IMG/VR virus record: IMGVR_UViG_3300012920_000099
Span: 1 to 38,053 of that record
Strand: one strand, 5' to 3'
Length of the DNA stretch: 38,053 nt
Source: a virus
Part shown: positions 1 to 7,209 of the stretch, piece by piece
Layout: the number at the start of each line of letters is the position of its first letter
Position numbering within the stretch: the stretch's first letter is position 1
The notes under the pieces: model-generated
Databases searched by the model: none
Told to the model about the DNA's origin: nothing
What the model saw: the letters and a program-made list of their open reading frames with translations, nothing else
Program-made: the position numbers and the translations under genes

Positions 1-1284
1 ATTTACAGCATCTTGAATTGTAATACCTGCTCCATCTGCAGAACCAGATGTATCACCTGAACCTGCATTAAGAGTAATGTTTTTATCTTCTACATCTAAT
101 GTTGCTGTATTTAAAGTTGTTGTGGTTCCTGAAACTGTAAGGTTACCAGTAACTGTAGCATTACCCGCAATACTTATATTTGTAGATGTAATATCATCTG
201 ATGTTAATGTTCCATCAACCTGTACATTATTAAATTGTACATTATCCGATGTACCTACTGCTTGGCCAATAGAAATAACTCCACTAGATAAACCAACACC
301 GGTTCCAGCAGAGAAATGTGCTCTTACTTCTGCAGCACTTGGCCCTGTATATGTTATAACACCTGTGCTATTATTATATGCTAAAGAACCATCACCGCCA
401 GCATCTGTTACACTAATATCACTTAATAGTGCTAATGTACCAGATGAGTTAGGTAATATTACATCAGGGTTGCCACTAAAGTTTGAATGTGCTGGAGCTT
501 TTAACCTAACTCTGTGAGCATTATTTGATTCACAATAAAAATCTACTGAAGCAACTGAACCTGTGCCTGTTTTAATTTGTACATTACCATCTGATATTGT
601 TACTCCACCCGATGAACCGTTACCATCTATTGTATGGTCAGTAGCTTCTAATCTTGCATCTACTCTGGCATTTGTAAAATATAAATTATTTGAGCCTTCG
701 GTTAAAGTATCGGTAGTTAATCCTGTCCTAGTCCTAGTATCAAAAGAAACTTGGTTACCCATATATCCATGAGCTGAACATTGGTAGTGTAATATTTCTG
801 GAGTTGAATCTGTAGCAAGTATCTGTGTATATGCACCTGAACTACCAGGAGTTCCACTTGTCGTTACTCCAGTAGTGTAAGCAGTAGTCTTATCTGCCTC
901 GTAATAGAATCTTAATGGGTGACCTGAGTTTGAACTATCTGATTGGTCAAACTTATATGTAATGCCTGGAACTAGTTTAAAGTATGGAGAAAAGATCCCG
1001 TTGATTTTATAACCAAGACTACTTCCTTGTCCCTGATATCTATGAGATGAATCTTTAGAAGCTACAGTAACTGTAAAAGTTTGAACATCGTCTGTATGAT
1101 AGTTATATGAATATGATGAACTGCCAACCTGTAGGATATCATCTTGGCTACCGTTATCTCTTCTGACATATAATTTACCGTCATAGGTGTTTATTGCTAA
1201 CTCACCTAAGTCTAAATTACTAGTTGTTGGAATGGAACCCTGTGTCGCAGAGCGCCTTAATTTAATATTCGTCTGTCTTGCCAA
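1..1284 (-). CDS. Tail fibre protein with cupredoxin-like domain (partial, 3' end off window)
   Basis: The first 428 codons of a fibre gene run off the left edge. The start is a TTG at 1284 preceded by AGGAG eight bases upstream; no ATG lies nearby. The N-terminus (ARQTNIKLRRSATQGSIPTT...LGELAIN) is the usual opening of marine T4-like fibre proteins. Residues about 55-180 look like a cupredoxin domain. They contain GHPLRF (H122) and CSAHGYMGN (C169, H172, M175), the ligand set of a type-1 copper site. H122 to C169 is 47 residues, the same as H37 to C84 in plastocyanin. From about residue 190 the protein becomes low-complexity beta repeat, then a 'GNLTVSGTTTTLNT..VEDK' module that is also found in the two downstream fibre genes. 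The fibre role is secure by context. Copper binding is inferred from ligand spacing only. Confidence 0.85.
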   Translation of the reverse strand, partial: MARQTNIKLRRSATQGSIPTTSNLDLGELAINTYDGKLYVRRDNGSQDDILQVGSSSYSYNYHTDDVQTFTVTVASKDSSHRYQGQGSSLGYKINGIFSPYFKLVPGITYKFDQSDSSNSGHPLRFYYEADKTTAYTTGVTTSGTPGSSGAYTQILATDSTPEILHYQCSAHGYMGNQVSFDTRTRTGLTTDTLTEGSNNLYFTNARVDARLEATDHTIDGNGSSGGVTISDGNVQIKTGTGSVASVDFYCESNNAHRVRLKAPAHSNFSGNPDVILPNSSGTLALLSDISVTDAGGDGSLAYNNSTGVITYTGPSAAEVRAHFSAGTGVGLSSGVISIGQAVGTSDNVQFNNVQVDGTLTSDDITSTNISIAGNATVTGNLTVSGTTTTLNTATLDVEDKNITLNAGSGDTSGSADGAGITIQDAVN

Positions 1285-1304
1285 TTTTGGCTCCTATGTT
1301 CAAT

Positions 1305-1316
1305 CCCTATATAGGG
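1305..1316. repeat. 12-bp perfect palindrome in fibre leader
   Basis: CCCTATATAGGG is a perfect 12-bp palindrome. It lies between the fibre start at 1284 and the promoters at 1330-1367, so it would be in the 5' leader of the late fibre mRNA and about 14 bp upstream of the plus-strand -35 box. It could be an operator or an mRNA hairpin. No function can be assigned from sequence. Confidence 0.5.
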
Positions 1317-1329
1317 TTAATAAAAACTA

Positions 1330-1358
1330 TTTACATTCACGTATATACGTGGTATAAT
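1330..1358 (+). promoter_or_regulatory. Host-type (sigma70-like) promoter pointing antisense to fibre genes
   Basis: TTTACA at 1330-1335, a 17-bp spacer, and TATAAT at 1353-1358 with an extended TGG. The flanking AACTATTTACATT and ACGTGGTATAAT match the minus-strand promoters at 32.5, 35.07 and 35.80 kb almost base for base, so this is a real family member. The spacer contains the 14-bp palindrome CACGTATATACGTG (1338-1351). The promoter points rightward, where only minus-strand fibre genes lie. Confidence 0.7.
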
Positions 1359-1359
1359 A

Positions 1360-1367
1360 TATTTATA
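1360..1367 (-). promoter_or_regulatory. T4-type late promoter box
   Basis: Exact TATAAATA on the minus strand, directly after the 490-aa fibre stop and 76 bases before the TTG of the next fibre gene. The -10 box of the opposing plus-strand promoter lies two bases away, so the two polymerase sites overlap. Confidence 0.65.
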
Positions 1368-2840
1368 CTAGTATGTACCACCATCAATAATAACAGAAGC
1401 AACAGGAACACCAGAAGAATTAAATTGCATGATTGCACCAGTATCTGAGCTGGTTACAAAACTTATTGCGGTTCCAGCTGAATTTGATGTAAATACACCT
1501 TTTCCAGTAAATGATGATAAACCTGTACCACCGTGTGTTACAGCTAAGTCAGTACCTAGTGATACAGCACCTGTGACATCCAAGTCATCAGTAACTTGTA
1601 CAGTTCCACCCTGTGAATCAAGTATTAAATTACCTGATGATGTATCTATTTCATTATCTGCAGTAATACCTACCTGGACATTACCTGCAAATACACCACC
1701 AAACTGAGCATCGTGGAAAGGAGTAGAAGCATTTTCTCCACCTGAGAAATCTTCATCTTTAGTAAATATAAATCTTTCTGTTTGTATATCTAAACCAAAG
1801 AATCCATCTTTAACTGCTGTACCGTTATGATACTTGAATCTTACCCCTCTATCTAGACCATCAGCAGAAGAAGTATCTTTTGCCAATTCTATCATTGGGT
1901 CAGTTAATGTTGTTTCTGTTGAATTAACTGATGTGGTTGTACCTTGAACAGTTAAGTTTCCACCAACTGTTAGGTTACCTTGAGTTTGAACTGTATCTGA
2001 TGAAGCATTACCTAAGGTAACATTTCCATTTACTTGTAATGTACCACCTACGACAGTATTACCAGTAGCTTGAGCAACCTGGAAGTTTGCACCACCAATC
2101 TGGAATGTTGTACCATCGAAAGTAAAGTTAGCGTCATCTTCTAGTTCCCCACCAGTACCTGCGATAACTATTCTATTGTTTGTTAAATCTTCAATCTTAG
2201 CTGAAGCAATCTCTGCGGATGTTCCAACATCTAAAGTAGCAACATCTAAGTCACCAGCAATATCTACATCATCAGGTAAACCAATAGTTAATGTATTACC
2301 TGATGCTGATGTTTCTATCTCATTTGCTGTACCAGCAATAGTAAGTGTTTCCTCTGCTGATGCTCCACCAGTAAAGATATCAATGGCTATGGAACCACTG
2401 TCACCAGCAACTCCTAAATCTAAACCATCTATAAATTCTTTAACACCTTGTGCTGTTATAAGTTGAGAATCACTCGGTGAACCTGGCATAGATGTTTCGA
2501 TACTTGTTACTATCTGCCCTGAACCTCCTGAAGATTCTAGTGCTAAGCTACCGATATTTAATTCTGTGATATGTTTATTAGCATCTACAATTAAAGCACT
2601 GCTTGCTGTTGTAGTACCATGTACATGGTCCAATAAGTCGGCAAAATACTTACCACCAATTAAATCTACTGAAGCAGCGACTCCACCACTCTCTGTTCCA
2701 GTACCGATATATAATCTATCACCGTTATTTGCCTGAGTACCTGATACATAAGAGTATGCTAACTCACCTGTTTTTAAATTACTAGGAGCAGTGGTGGTTG
2801 ACCCCGTAGTTAAAATCTTTATTCTTGTTAAATTTGACAT
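1368..2840 (-). CDS. Tail fibre protein, 490 aa
   Basis: Structural fibre. The N-terminus (MSNLTRIKILTTGSTTTAPSNLKTGELAY) is the attachment-type N-terminus found in marine T4-like fibres. The body is Gly/Thr/Ser-rich beta repeat (for example 'GGTLQVNGNVTLGNASSDTV'). At about residues 290-390 lies the 'GNLTVQGTTTSVNSTETTLTDPMIEL...FIFTKDEDF' module shared with neighbouring fibres. The C-terminus ends IDGGTY, matching ITGGTY at the end of the 71-aa protein just upstream. The start ATG follows that gene's TAG by one base, and the GGAGG that encodes the neighbour's Gly-Gly can serve as its ribosome site. There is no S74 chaperone, enzymatic domain or signal peptide. Receptor specificity cannot be read. 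Confidence 0.85.
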   Translation of the reverse strand: MSNLTRIKILTTGSTTTAPSNLKTGELAYSYVSGTQANNGDRLYIGTGTESGGVAASVDLIGGKYFADLLDHVHGTTTASSALIVDANKHITELNIGSLALESSGGSGQIVTSIETSMPGSPSDSQLITAQGVKEFIDGLDLGVAGDSGSIAIDIFTGGASAEETLTIAGTANEIETSASGNTLTIGLPDDVDIAGDLDVATLDVGTSAEIASAKIEDLTNNRIVIAGTGGELEDDANFTFDGTTFQIGGANFQVAQATGNTVVGGTLQVNGNVTLGNASSDTVQTQGNLTVGGNLTVQGTTTSVNSTETTLTDPMIELAKDTSSADGLDRGVRFKYHNGTAVKDGFFGLDIQTERFIFTKDEDFSGGENASTPFHDAQFGGVFAGNVQVGITADNEIDTSSGNLILDSQGGTVQVTDDLDVTGAVSLGTDLAVTHGGTGLSSFTGKGVFTSNSAGTAISFVTSSDTGAIMQFNSSGVPVASVIIDGGTY

Positions 2841-2841
2841 A

Positions 2842-3057
2842 CTAGTATGTGCCTCCAGTTATTTGTAAATTCTGATTACTGATGTTATTTGAAACTGTAT
2901 ACTTAGATGTGGTTGCATTAAATATAATCATGCCTCCATCAGATTGTGCAGATGCATCTACATCAGTTAAATCGGCAAATGCTATGTTACCAACTCTCAG
3001 TGTTTGTGCTACAACTTTTTGAGGATTCTTTCTAACTTTCGCTTTTATATTTGCCAT
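2842..3057 (-). CDS. Small virion protein with fibre-like C-terminus, 71 aa
   Basis: A basic N-terminus (MANIKAKVRKNPQK) is followed by 'RVGNIAFADLTDVDAS' and a Gly/Asn-rich tail ending ITGGTY. The C-terminal 30 residues resemble the C-terminus of the 490-aa fibre next door (G..I.FN......I.GGTY), so the two probably share a packing or attachment tip. No Shine-Dalgarno sequence is visible. The start lies a few bases after the stop of the 112-aa gene, which suggests translational coupling. It is likely a small structural protein; the function is unknown. Confidence 0.7.
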   Translation of the reverse strand: MANIKAKVRKNPQKVVAQTLRVGNIAFADLTDVDASAQSDGGMIIFNATTSKYTVSNNISNQNLQITGGTY

Positions 3058-3061
3058 GTTT

Positions 3062-3400
3062 TTATATTTGTGTTACGCCAGGCATAACTTCTATTTGTCC
3101 TTCTAATACTCTGTCCTTAACCCCACCAGAACTAGTTATTTCTACATCATACACATACCTTCCCGCTTTCATAGCATTTGTTTGTGCATTAGTCAAACTA
3201 ATATCTAGTATACCATCTGTGGCTGGAGCTCTTACTGTGCATGTTATATCTACAGCCGTTGAAGAATTAAACGATCTTCTTATCTGACCTTTAGCTGTGA
3301 AACCTGTTAAATCAAGTACAGTACCACTTGAGTCAGTTACATCAATAGCTATACTAAAGTCAGTTCCTTGGTCTACTGTTAAATTTGAGTAAACAGCCAT
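3062..3400 (-). CDS. Small virion protein, beta-sandwich type, 112 aa
   Basis: The sequence opens with 'NLTVDQGTDFSIAIDVTDSSGTVLDLTGFTAKGQIRRS', the pattern of a small immunoglobulin-like beta sandwich seen in phage baseplate or fibre accessory proteins (BppU N-terminal type). No cleavage or enzymatic motif is seen. A late box TATAAATA lies 16 bases upstream inside the end of the S74 fibre gene, so it may have its own late transcript. AAAGG gives a weak ribosome site. The family assignment is by pattern only. Confidence 0.65.
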   Translation of the reverse strand: MAVYSNLTVDQGTDFSIAIDVTDSSGTVLDLTGFTAKGQIRRSFNSSTAVDITCTVRAPATDGILDISLTNAQTNAMKAGRYVYDVEITSSGGVKDRVLEGQIEVMPGVTQI

Positions 3401-3401
3401 T

Positions 3402-6400
3402 TTATTCTATACCTTTATTTATACTTTTAAGCTCTTCAATCTCAGACTTAAGTTCTTTAATTGATTCTATTAATAATGGAACAAGTTTTTCATATTGTAC
3501 TGTTTTATATTCACTATCAGCTGGAGCATCGAGCACTGCTTCAGGTAATACTTTCTCTACTTCCTGAGCACTTACACCGACCATATTTCTATTACTGTCA
3601 TAGCTTGGTCCCCATTCTGCTGTCTTATCGTTCCAGTTAAAATGGAATCCATTTAATTGTCCAACCTTTTCGAGTGCATTCTCAATGTTTCCTTTCTTAT
3701 CCTTGAGTCTATCATCAGATGCGTATGCAACGATATCACCAACGGCCCTAACTTCTCCAGTTGAAGCTGCAGTTCCAGCACCTACACCACCAAATCTAAC
3801 ATTACTACCTGTGCCTAAACCTAATGAACTTGCTGAATAAGTAGTATTATTATCAGTAAAGGTGACAATACCTCCACCCTGATTTATAAGTGTTAATTGA
3901 TTTCCACTTACAGTTGCACCTGTGAGTACACTGCTTGGTAGTGAAAAGTTATTAGCATTTGGAGCTATATCATCGAGTTTATTATGATGAGCAACTGACA
4001 TTACACCAGCTCTTGATCCTGATGCCTCACTTATAGTTGCATTTGTTCCATCAGATGAATTAATCGTAACACTAGTTGTTGATGTTGATGTTGACAGGTT
4101 TGTAGTTACATTAGGTGAAGTATTAGAAACTGAAAATGTACCATTACTCTGATTTACACTTATTCCAGTGGATCCACTAAATGTAATAGTATCATCTTTA
4201 TTAATTGTATGATTACCATGGCCTGAGCCATTACCTGCTCCAGTTACTTTTAATGAAGTTACATTAGCACCTGCTTCTATTCCATCGAGTTTTGCCTTGA
4301 GTGCATTCGTAAAGTTATTCTGAGTTAATCCACCATCACCAACCGTATACTCTGTATTGACTGATGATATATCAATTGTATTACCACTTCTTGTAACTGT
4401 TGTTGCACCGCTATCTGTGAATGTAATCGTTTCACCGGAACCTATAGCTTCGGTAGCTCCTGTATTTACTTTAATATTAAATGAACCATAGGCATCAGCA
4501 TTCGTTGCTCCAGAGTATCCTAGAGCTGATAAAGAAATTGCTGTATTATTTGAAGCTGAAGTAATTCTACCTTGTGCATTTACAGTGATTGATGGAACTA
4601 CAAGCTGTGAACCATAACTACCAGCACTAACACCAGAGTTTGAATCTAATATTGTAAGTTCATCACCACCAGCACTTGTTGTAACTGATATACCAGTACC
4701 ACCTACAACTGTAAGAGTATCTGATGTACCATCAGCTTCTATGTTTGACTGACCACTTACAGCTATGATTCCAAATGCATTCGCTCCAAGAGATGTATTT
4801 GTAATAGTAACATCAATATCACTACCACTTTCGGATGCTGCAACATTTATTCCTGCACCAGCATTAAAGTGTAATCTTTTACTTCCTGTGAGTGATAAGT
4901 TACTTCCACTTGCTGCAGCAACATCTGGGCTACCTACTGTGGCCTCAGATAATAAAGGTGAACCATCAGCTTCCCATCTATCCTGACCAAAGTTATATAC
5001 TAGAGAGTGAGCACCGGTTACATTAGCTGCTGCATTGCTATGGACTCCACCAAACACTGCTGTTTCTATACCAAATCCACCTGTTGATGGTTCAGTACTA
5101 CTTGATGATGGTCCTAGTAAGACGAGTGTATCTTCTACCTCGAGCTTAGTAGTATTTAGAATTGTTTCTGTTCCATTGACTGTTAAGTTACCTGTGACTA
5201 TTAGATTATTTCCTATAGTAACATTGTTTGGTAATCCTACTGTTAATGTACCTGAGCTTTCAGCAACCTCAACCTCTCCTGATGTACCTTGTACAGTTAA
5301 TGTACCCCCAAGAGCAACAGCTGAACTGTTTGAGCCGTCAGTTACTGTAATACTTGAATTAGATAATTTACTATTTCCTATTGAACCTGCTAATTTAGAA
5401 GCAGCTATAGAACCTGCCAGCATACTATTTTCAACAGACCCTGCTGCTATTGTTGCTGTTAATGTTCCACTTGTAAGATTAGTTAATGTTACTGAACCTG
5501 TTAAGTCTCCACCGAGTGTAATTGTTGGGTCAGCACTTAAAGCAAAATCAAAGTTTTGATTTGTTGAATCCCAAGTAACATCTATACCTGTCTCTGTGTT
5601 ACTAGATATTAAATCTTCAGCATTATAGAATGTTACTATATCAGCTGTTTCTGTAGTAGATGAATCATTAAGACCTACGAGTTGGAATGCTCTAGCAGGT
5701 TTACTTGCAACTACAGCTTGGTTAAACTGAAATGCTACATCTGGTCCATCACCATGGTCACTTCTCTCAAACCTTAAACCTCTTTGGTTTGTATCTGCAT
5801 TCATAGCAAGGAAAGCAGTATCAAAAGTAAACTCTGTACCTGCACCACCACCTACTAGGAAGTTTCCTTGTCTTACATCTATTGTTGCACCATTAGGTAC
5901 AAGTAATGTATTACCAGATGTAAATGTTAAATTTGAATTTACAGTTTGTGTAGAACCACTTGTCAGTTTAATACTTGCATCTGCATTAGCATCTACTTCA
6001 TTTATTGCAGCAACTAGGTTGGCTGTAGTTGAAGTGGTTAAACTACCTTTGGTTCCAATATGACTCTGTACTTCTACTATACCAGCTGAAGCACTTACAG
6101 CAGAGAATCCTGTTGCATCATTTATTGTTGCAACATCTCCTATGTCAGTCTCATGCTCATTTATTGCACTCACTAAATCATTAGCAGTTGTATTTAATCC
6201 TGCTGATACTAAACTGCCAGAAGTACCTCTGATGCCTGTTTCTAATTCATTTATAGAATTAACTATACTTGTTTTATTATTTGTACCTAGTGATTGGATT
6301 TCACCAATGTCATCTTGTACTTCATTAATAGCTTCTACTAAACTTGTAGAGATTATCTTAACAACATCATTTGCTGTAGCACCAGTATTTAATTGAATAA

Positions 6401-6992
6401 TATTACCAAAAGAAGTATCGGGTGAAATTTGAGAAGATAAGTTAGTAGCAAGAACTCTCTTAGAGGAATCACCACTTAACTGAACTAATGTTGAAGTATT
6501 AAAAGCTGTAGCATTAACTGATTTAAATAGTAATTCAGTAGTACTTGCATGTAGAAGTACACCAGAGAATCCACCAGTCTGTGTAAGTGTTGCACCTTCA
6601 ATAAATTCAGTTGGTATAGTAGGAGAACCTGACAATACAACCTTAAGTACAAAGTTAGGTACTTTAAATCCTGCTGCAGCTGTCCCTTGTACTAATTCTA
6701 CAAAGTTACCATCCCCAGCATTATCTTGTAATACTCTTAAATTACCAACACGTAGCGACTCAGCTGTTGGTGATGTTACATCAATTGATTCTTCTGGTAA
6801 TATCTCAAATCTTATACTATCTGATTGGAAAATCTTTTGACTTGCAGAAGCTGTTATTGAAACTTCTTTGTCTGTAATTCGAGAATCCAGTAAGGCATCA
6901 TCACCCTGTGTTAAGGATATCTCGTTAACGTTCTGTCTGAATCCTTCGAGGGTACTTGATTTAAATGTTCTTACTTCGTTTCTTATGGCCAT
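3402..6992 (-). CDS. Long tail fibre with C-terminal peptidase S74 intramolecular chaperone, 1196 aa
   Basis: Residues 1-125 form the N-terminal part, and about 130-178 carry a 'GATLTQTGGFSG' beta module also seen in other baseplate proteins here. Residues 200-340 are a heptad-like region with repeated 'LVSAINEHETDIGD'-type units, probably a trimeric coiled stalk. A long Gly/Thr/Ser beta repeat follows, including 'GNLTVNGTETILNTTKLEVED'. Residues 1092-1196 are a peptidase S74 domain. It contains SDDRLKD (cleavage is expected just before S1092), GFHFNWN, VGVSAQEVEKVLPEAV and YEKLVPLLIESIKEL, and ends in a coiled coil. In this family the chaperone trimerises the fibre and then cuts itself off. 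The start overlaps the stop of the 69-aa gene (TAATG). Confidence 0.93.
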   Translation of the reverse strand: MAIRNEVRTFKSSTLEGFRQNVNEISLTQGDDALLDSRITDKEVSITASASQKIFQSDSIRFEILPEESIDVTSPTAESLRVGNLRVLQDNAGDGNFVELVQGTAAAGFKVPNFVLKVVLSGSPTIPTEFIEGATLTQTGGFSGVLLHASTTELLFKSVNATAFNTSTLVQLSGDSSKRVLATNLSSQISPDTSFGNIIQLNTGATANDVVKIISTSLVEAINEVQDDIGEIQSLGTNNKTSIVNSINELETGIRGTSGSLVSAGLNTTANDLVSAINEHETDIGDVATINDATGFSAVSASAGIVEVQSHIGTKGSLTTSTTANLVAAINEVDANADASIKLTSGSTQTVNSNLTFTSGNTLLVPNGATIDVRQGNFLVGGGAGTEFTFDTAFLAMNADTNQRGLRFERSDHGDGPDVAFQFNQAVVASKPARAFQLVGLNDSSTTETADIVTFYNAEDLISSNTETGIDVTWDSTNQNFDFALSADPTITLGGDLTGSVTLTNLTSGTLTATIAAGSVENSMLAGSIAASKLAGSIGNSKLSNSSITVTDGSNSSAVALGGTLTVQGTSGEVEVAESSGTLTVGLPNNVTIGNNLIVTGNLTVNGTETILNTTKLEVEDTLVLLGPSSSSTEPSTGGFGIETAVFGGVHSNAAANVTGAHSLVYNFGQDRWEADGSPLLSEATVGSPDVAAASGSNLSLTGSKRLHFNAGAGINVAASESGSDIDVTITNTSLGANAFGIIAVSGQSNIEADGTSDTLTVVGGTGISVTTSAGGDELTILDSNSGVSAGSYGSQLVVPSITVNAQGRITSASNNTAISLSALGYSGATNADAYGSFNIKVNTGATEAIGSGETITFTDSGATTVTRSGNTIDISSVNTEYTVGDGGLTQNNFTNALKAKLDGIEAGANVTSLKVTGAGNGSGHGNHTINKDDTITFSGSTGISVNQSNGTFSVSNTSPNVTTNLSTSTSTTSVTINSSDGTNATISEASGSRAGVMSVAHHNKLDDIAPNANNFSLPSSVLTGATVSGNQLTLINQGGGIVTFTDNNTTYSASSLGLGTGSNVRFGGVGAGTAASTGEVRAVGDIVAYASDDRLKDKKGNIENALEKVGQLNGFHFNWNDKTAEWGPSYDSNRNMVGVSAQEVEKVLPEAVLDAPADSEYKTVQYEKLVPLLIESIKELKSEIEELKSINKGIE
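3416..3423 (-). promoter_or_regulatory. T4-type late promoter box inside the S74 fibre 3' end
   Basis: Exact TATAAATA on the minus strand, encoded by the final codons of the 1196-aa fibre gene (Ile-Asn-Lys). The ATG at 3400 is 16 bases away, giving a leader of about ten bases with AAGG. Confidence 0.5.
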
Positions 6993-7201
6993 TATTTCTT
7001 ACTCTTACTTAGTCCTTTTAATAACTTTTTAATCTCAGCTATGTCATCTTTCATCTGTTGCATTTCTGCGTCTTTTGCCATGACCTTAGCCTGTTGTTCT
7101 TTTCTGTTTGCAAAGTCGCTACTATTAGTATTTATAATAGCTTGCGTACTTGTATCTTTTTCAAAATTTTGTAGTTCTTCTACTTTTTTTCTCTTTGCCA
7201 T
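6992..7201 (-). CDS. Small coiled-coil protein, 69 aa
   Basis: A highly charged, cysteine-free protein with a basic start (MAKRKKVEEL) and a C-terminal amphipathic helix (MQQMKDDIAEIKKLLKGLSK) that should form a coiled coil. AGGATAAGTT precedes the ATG. It overlaps the S74 fibre start by TAATG and lies just after the DUF4815 gene, so it is co-translated with structural genes. It could be a fibre-attachment linker or a chaperone; nothing identifies the function. A TATAAATA inside it at 7129-7136 may be a chance match. Confidence 0.7.
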   Translation of the reverse strand: MAKRKKVEELQNFEKDTSTQAIINTNSSDFANRKEQQAKVMAKDAEMQQMKDDIAEIKKLLKGLSKSKK

Positions 7202-7209
7202 AACTTATC

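Noticed and set aside
77-772. Plus-strand open frames opposite the fibre gene
   Set aside because: They are Val/Thr/Pro-rich antisense images of the fibre repeats with no ribosome sites; the minus-strand frame is continuous and starts at TTG 1284.
7129-7136. TATAAATA late box inside the 69-aa gene
   Set aside because: In-frame coding explanation and a distance of over 130 bases to the next start. About ten chance matches are expected in 38 kb at this base composition.
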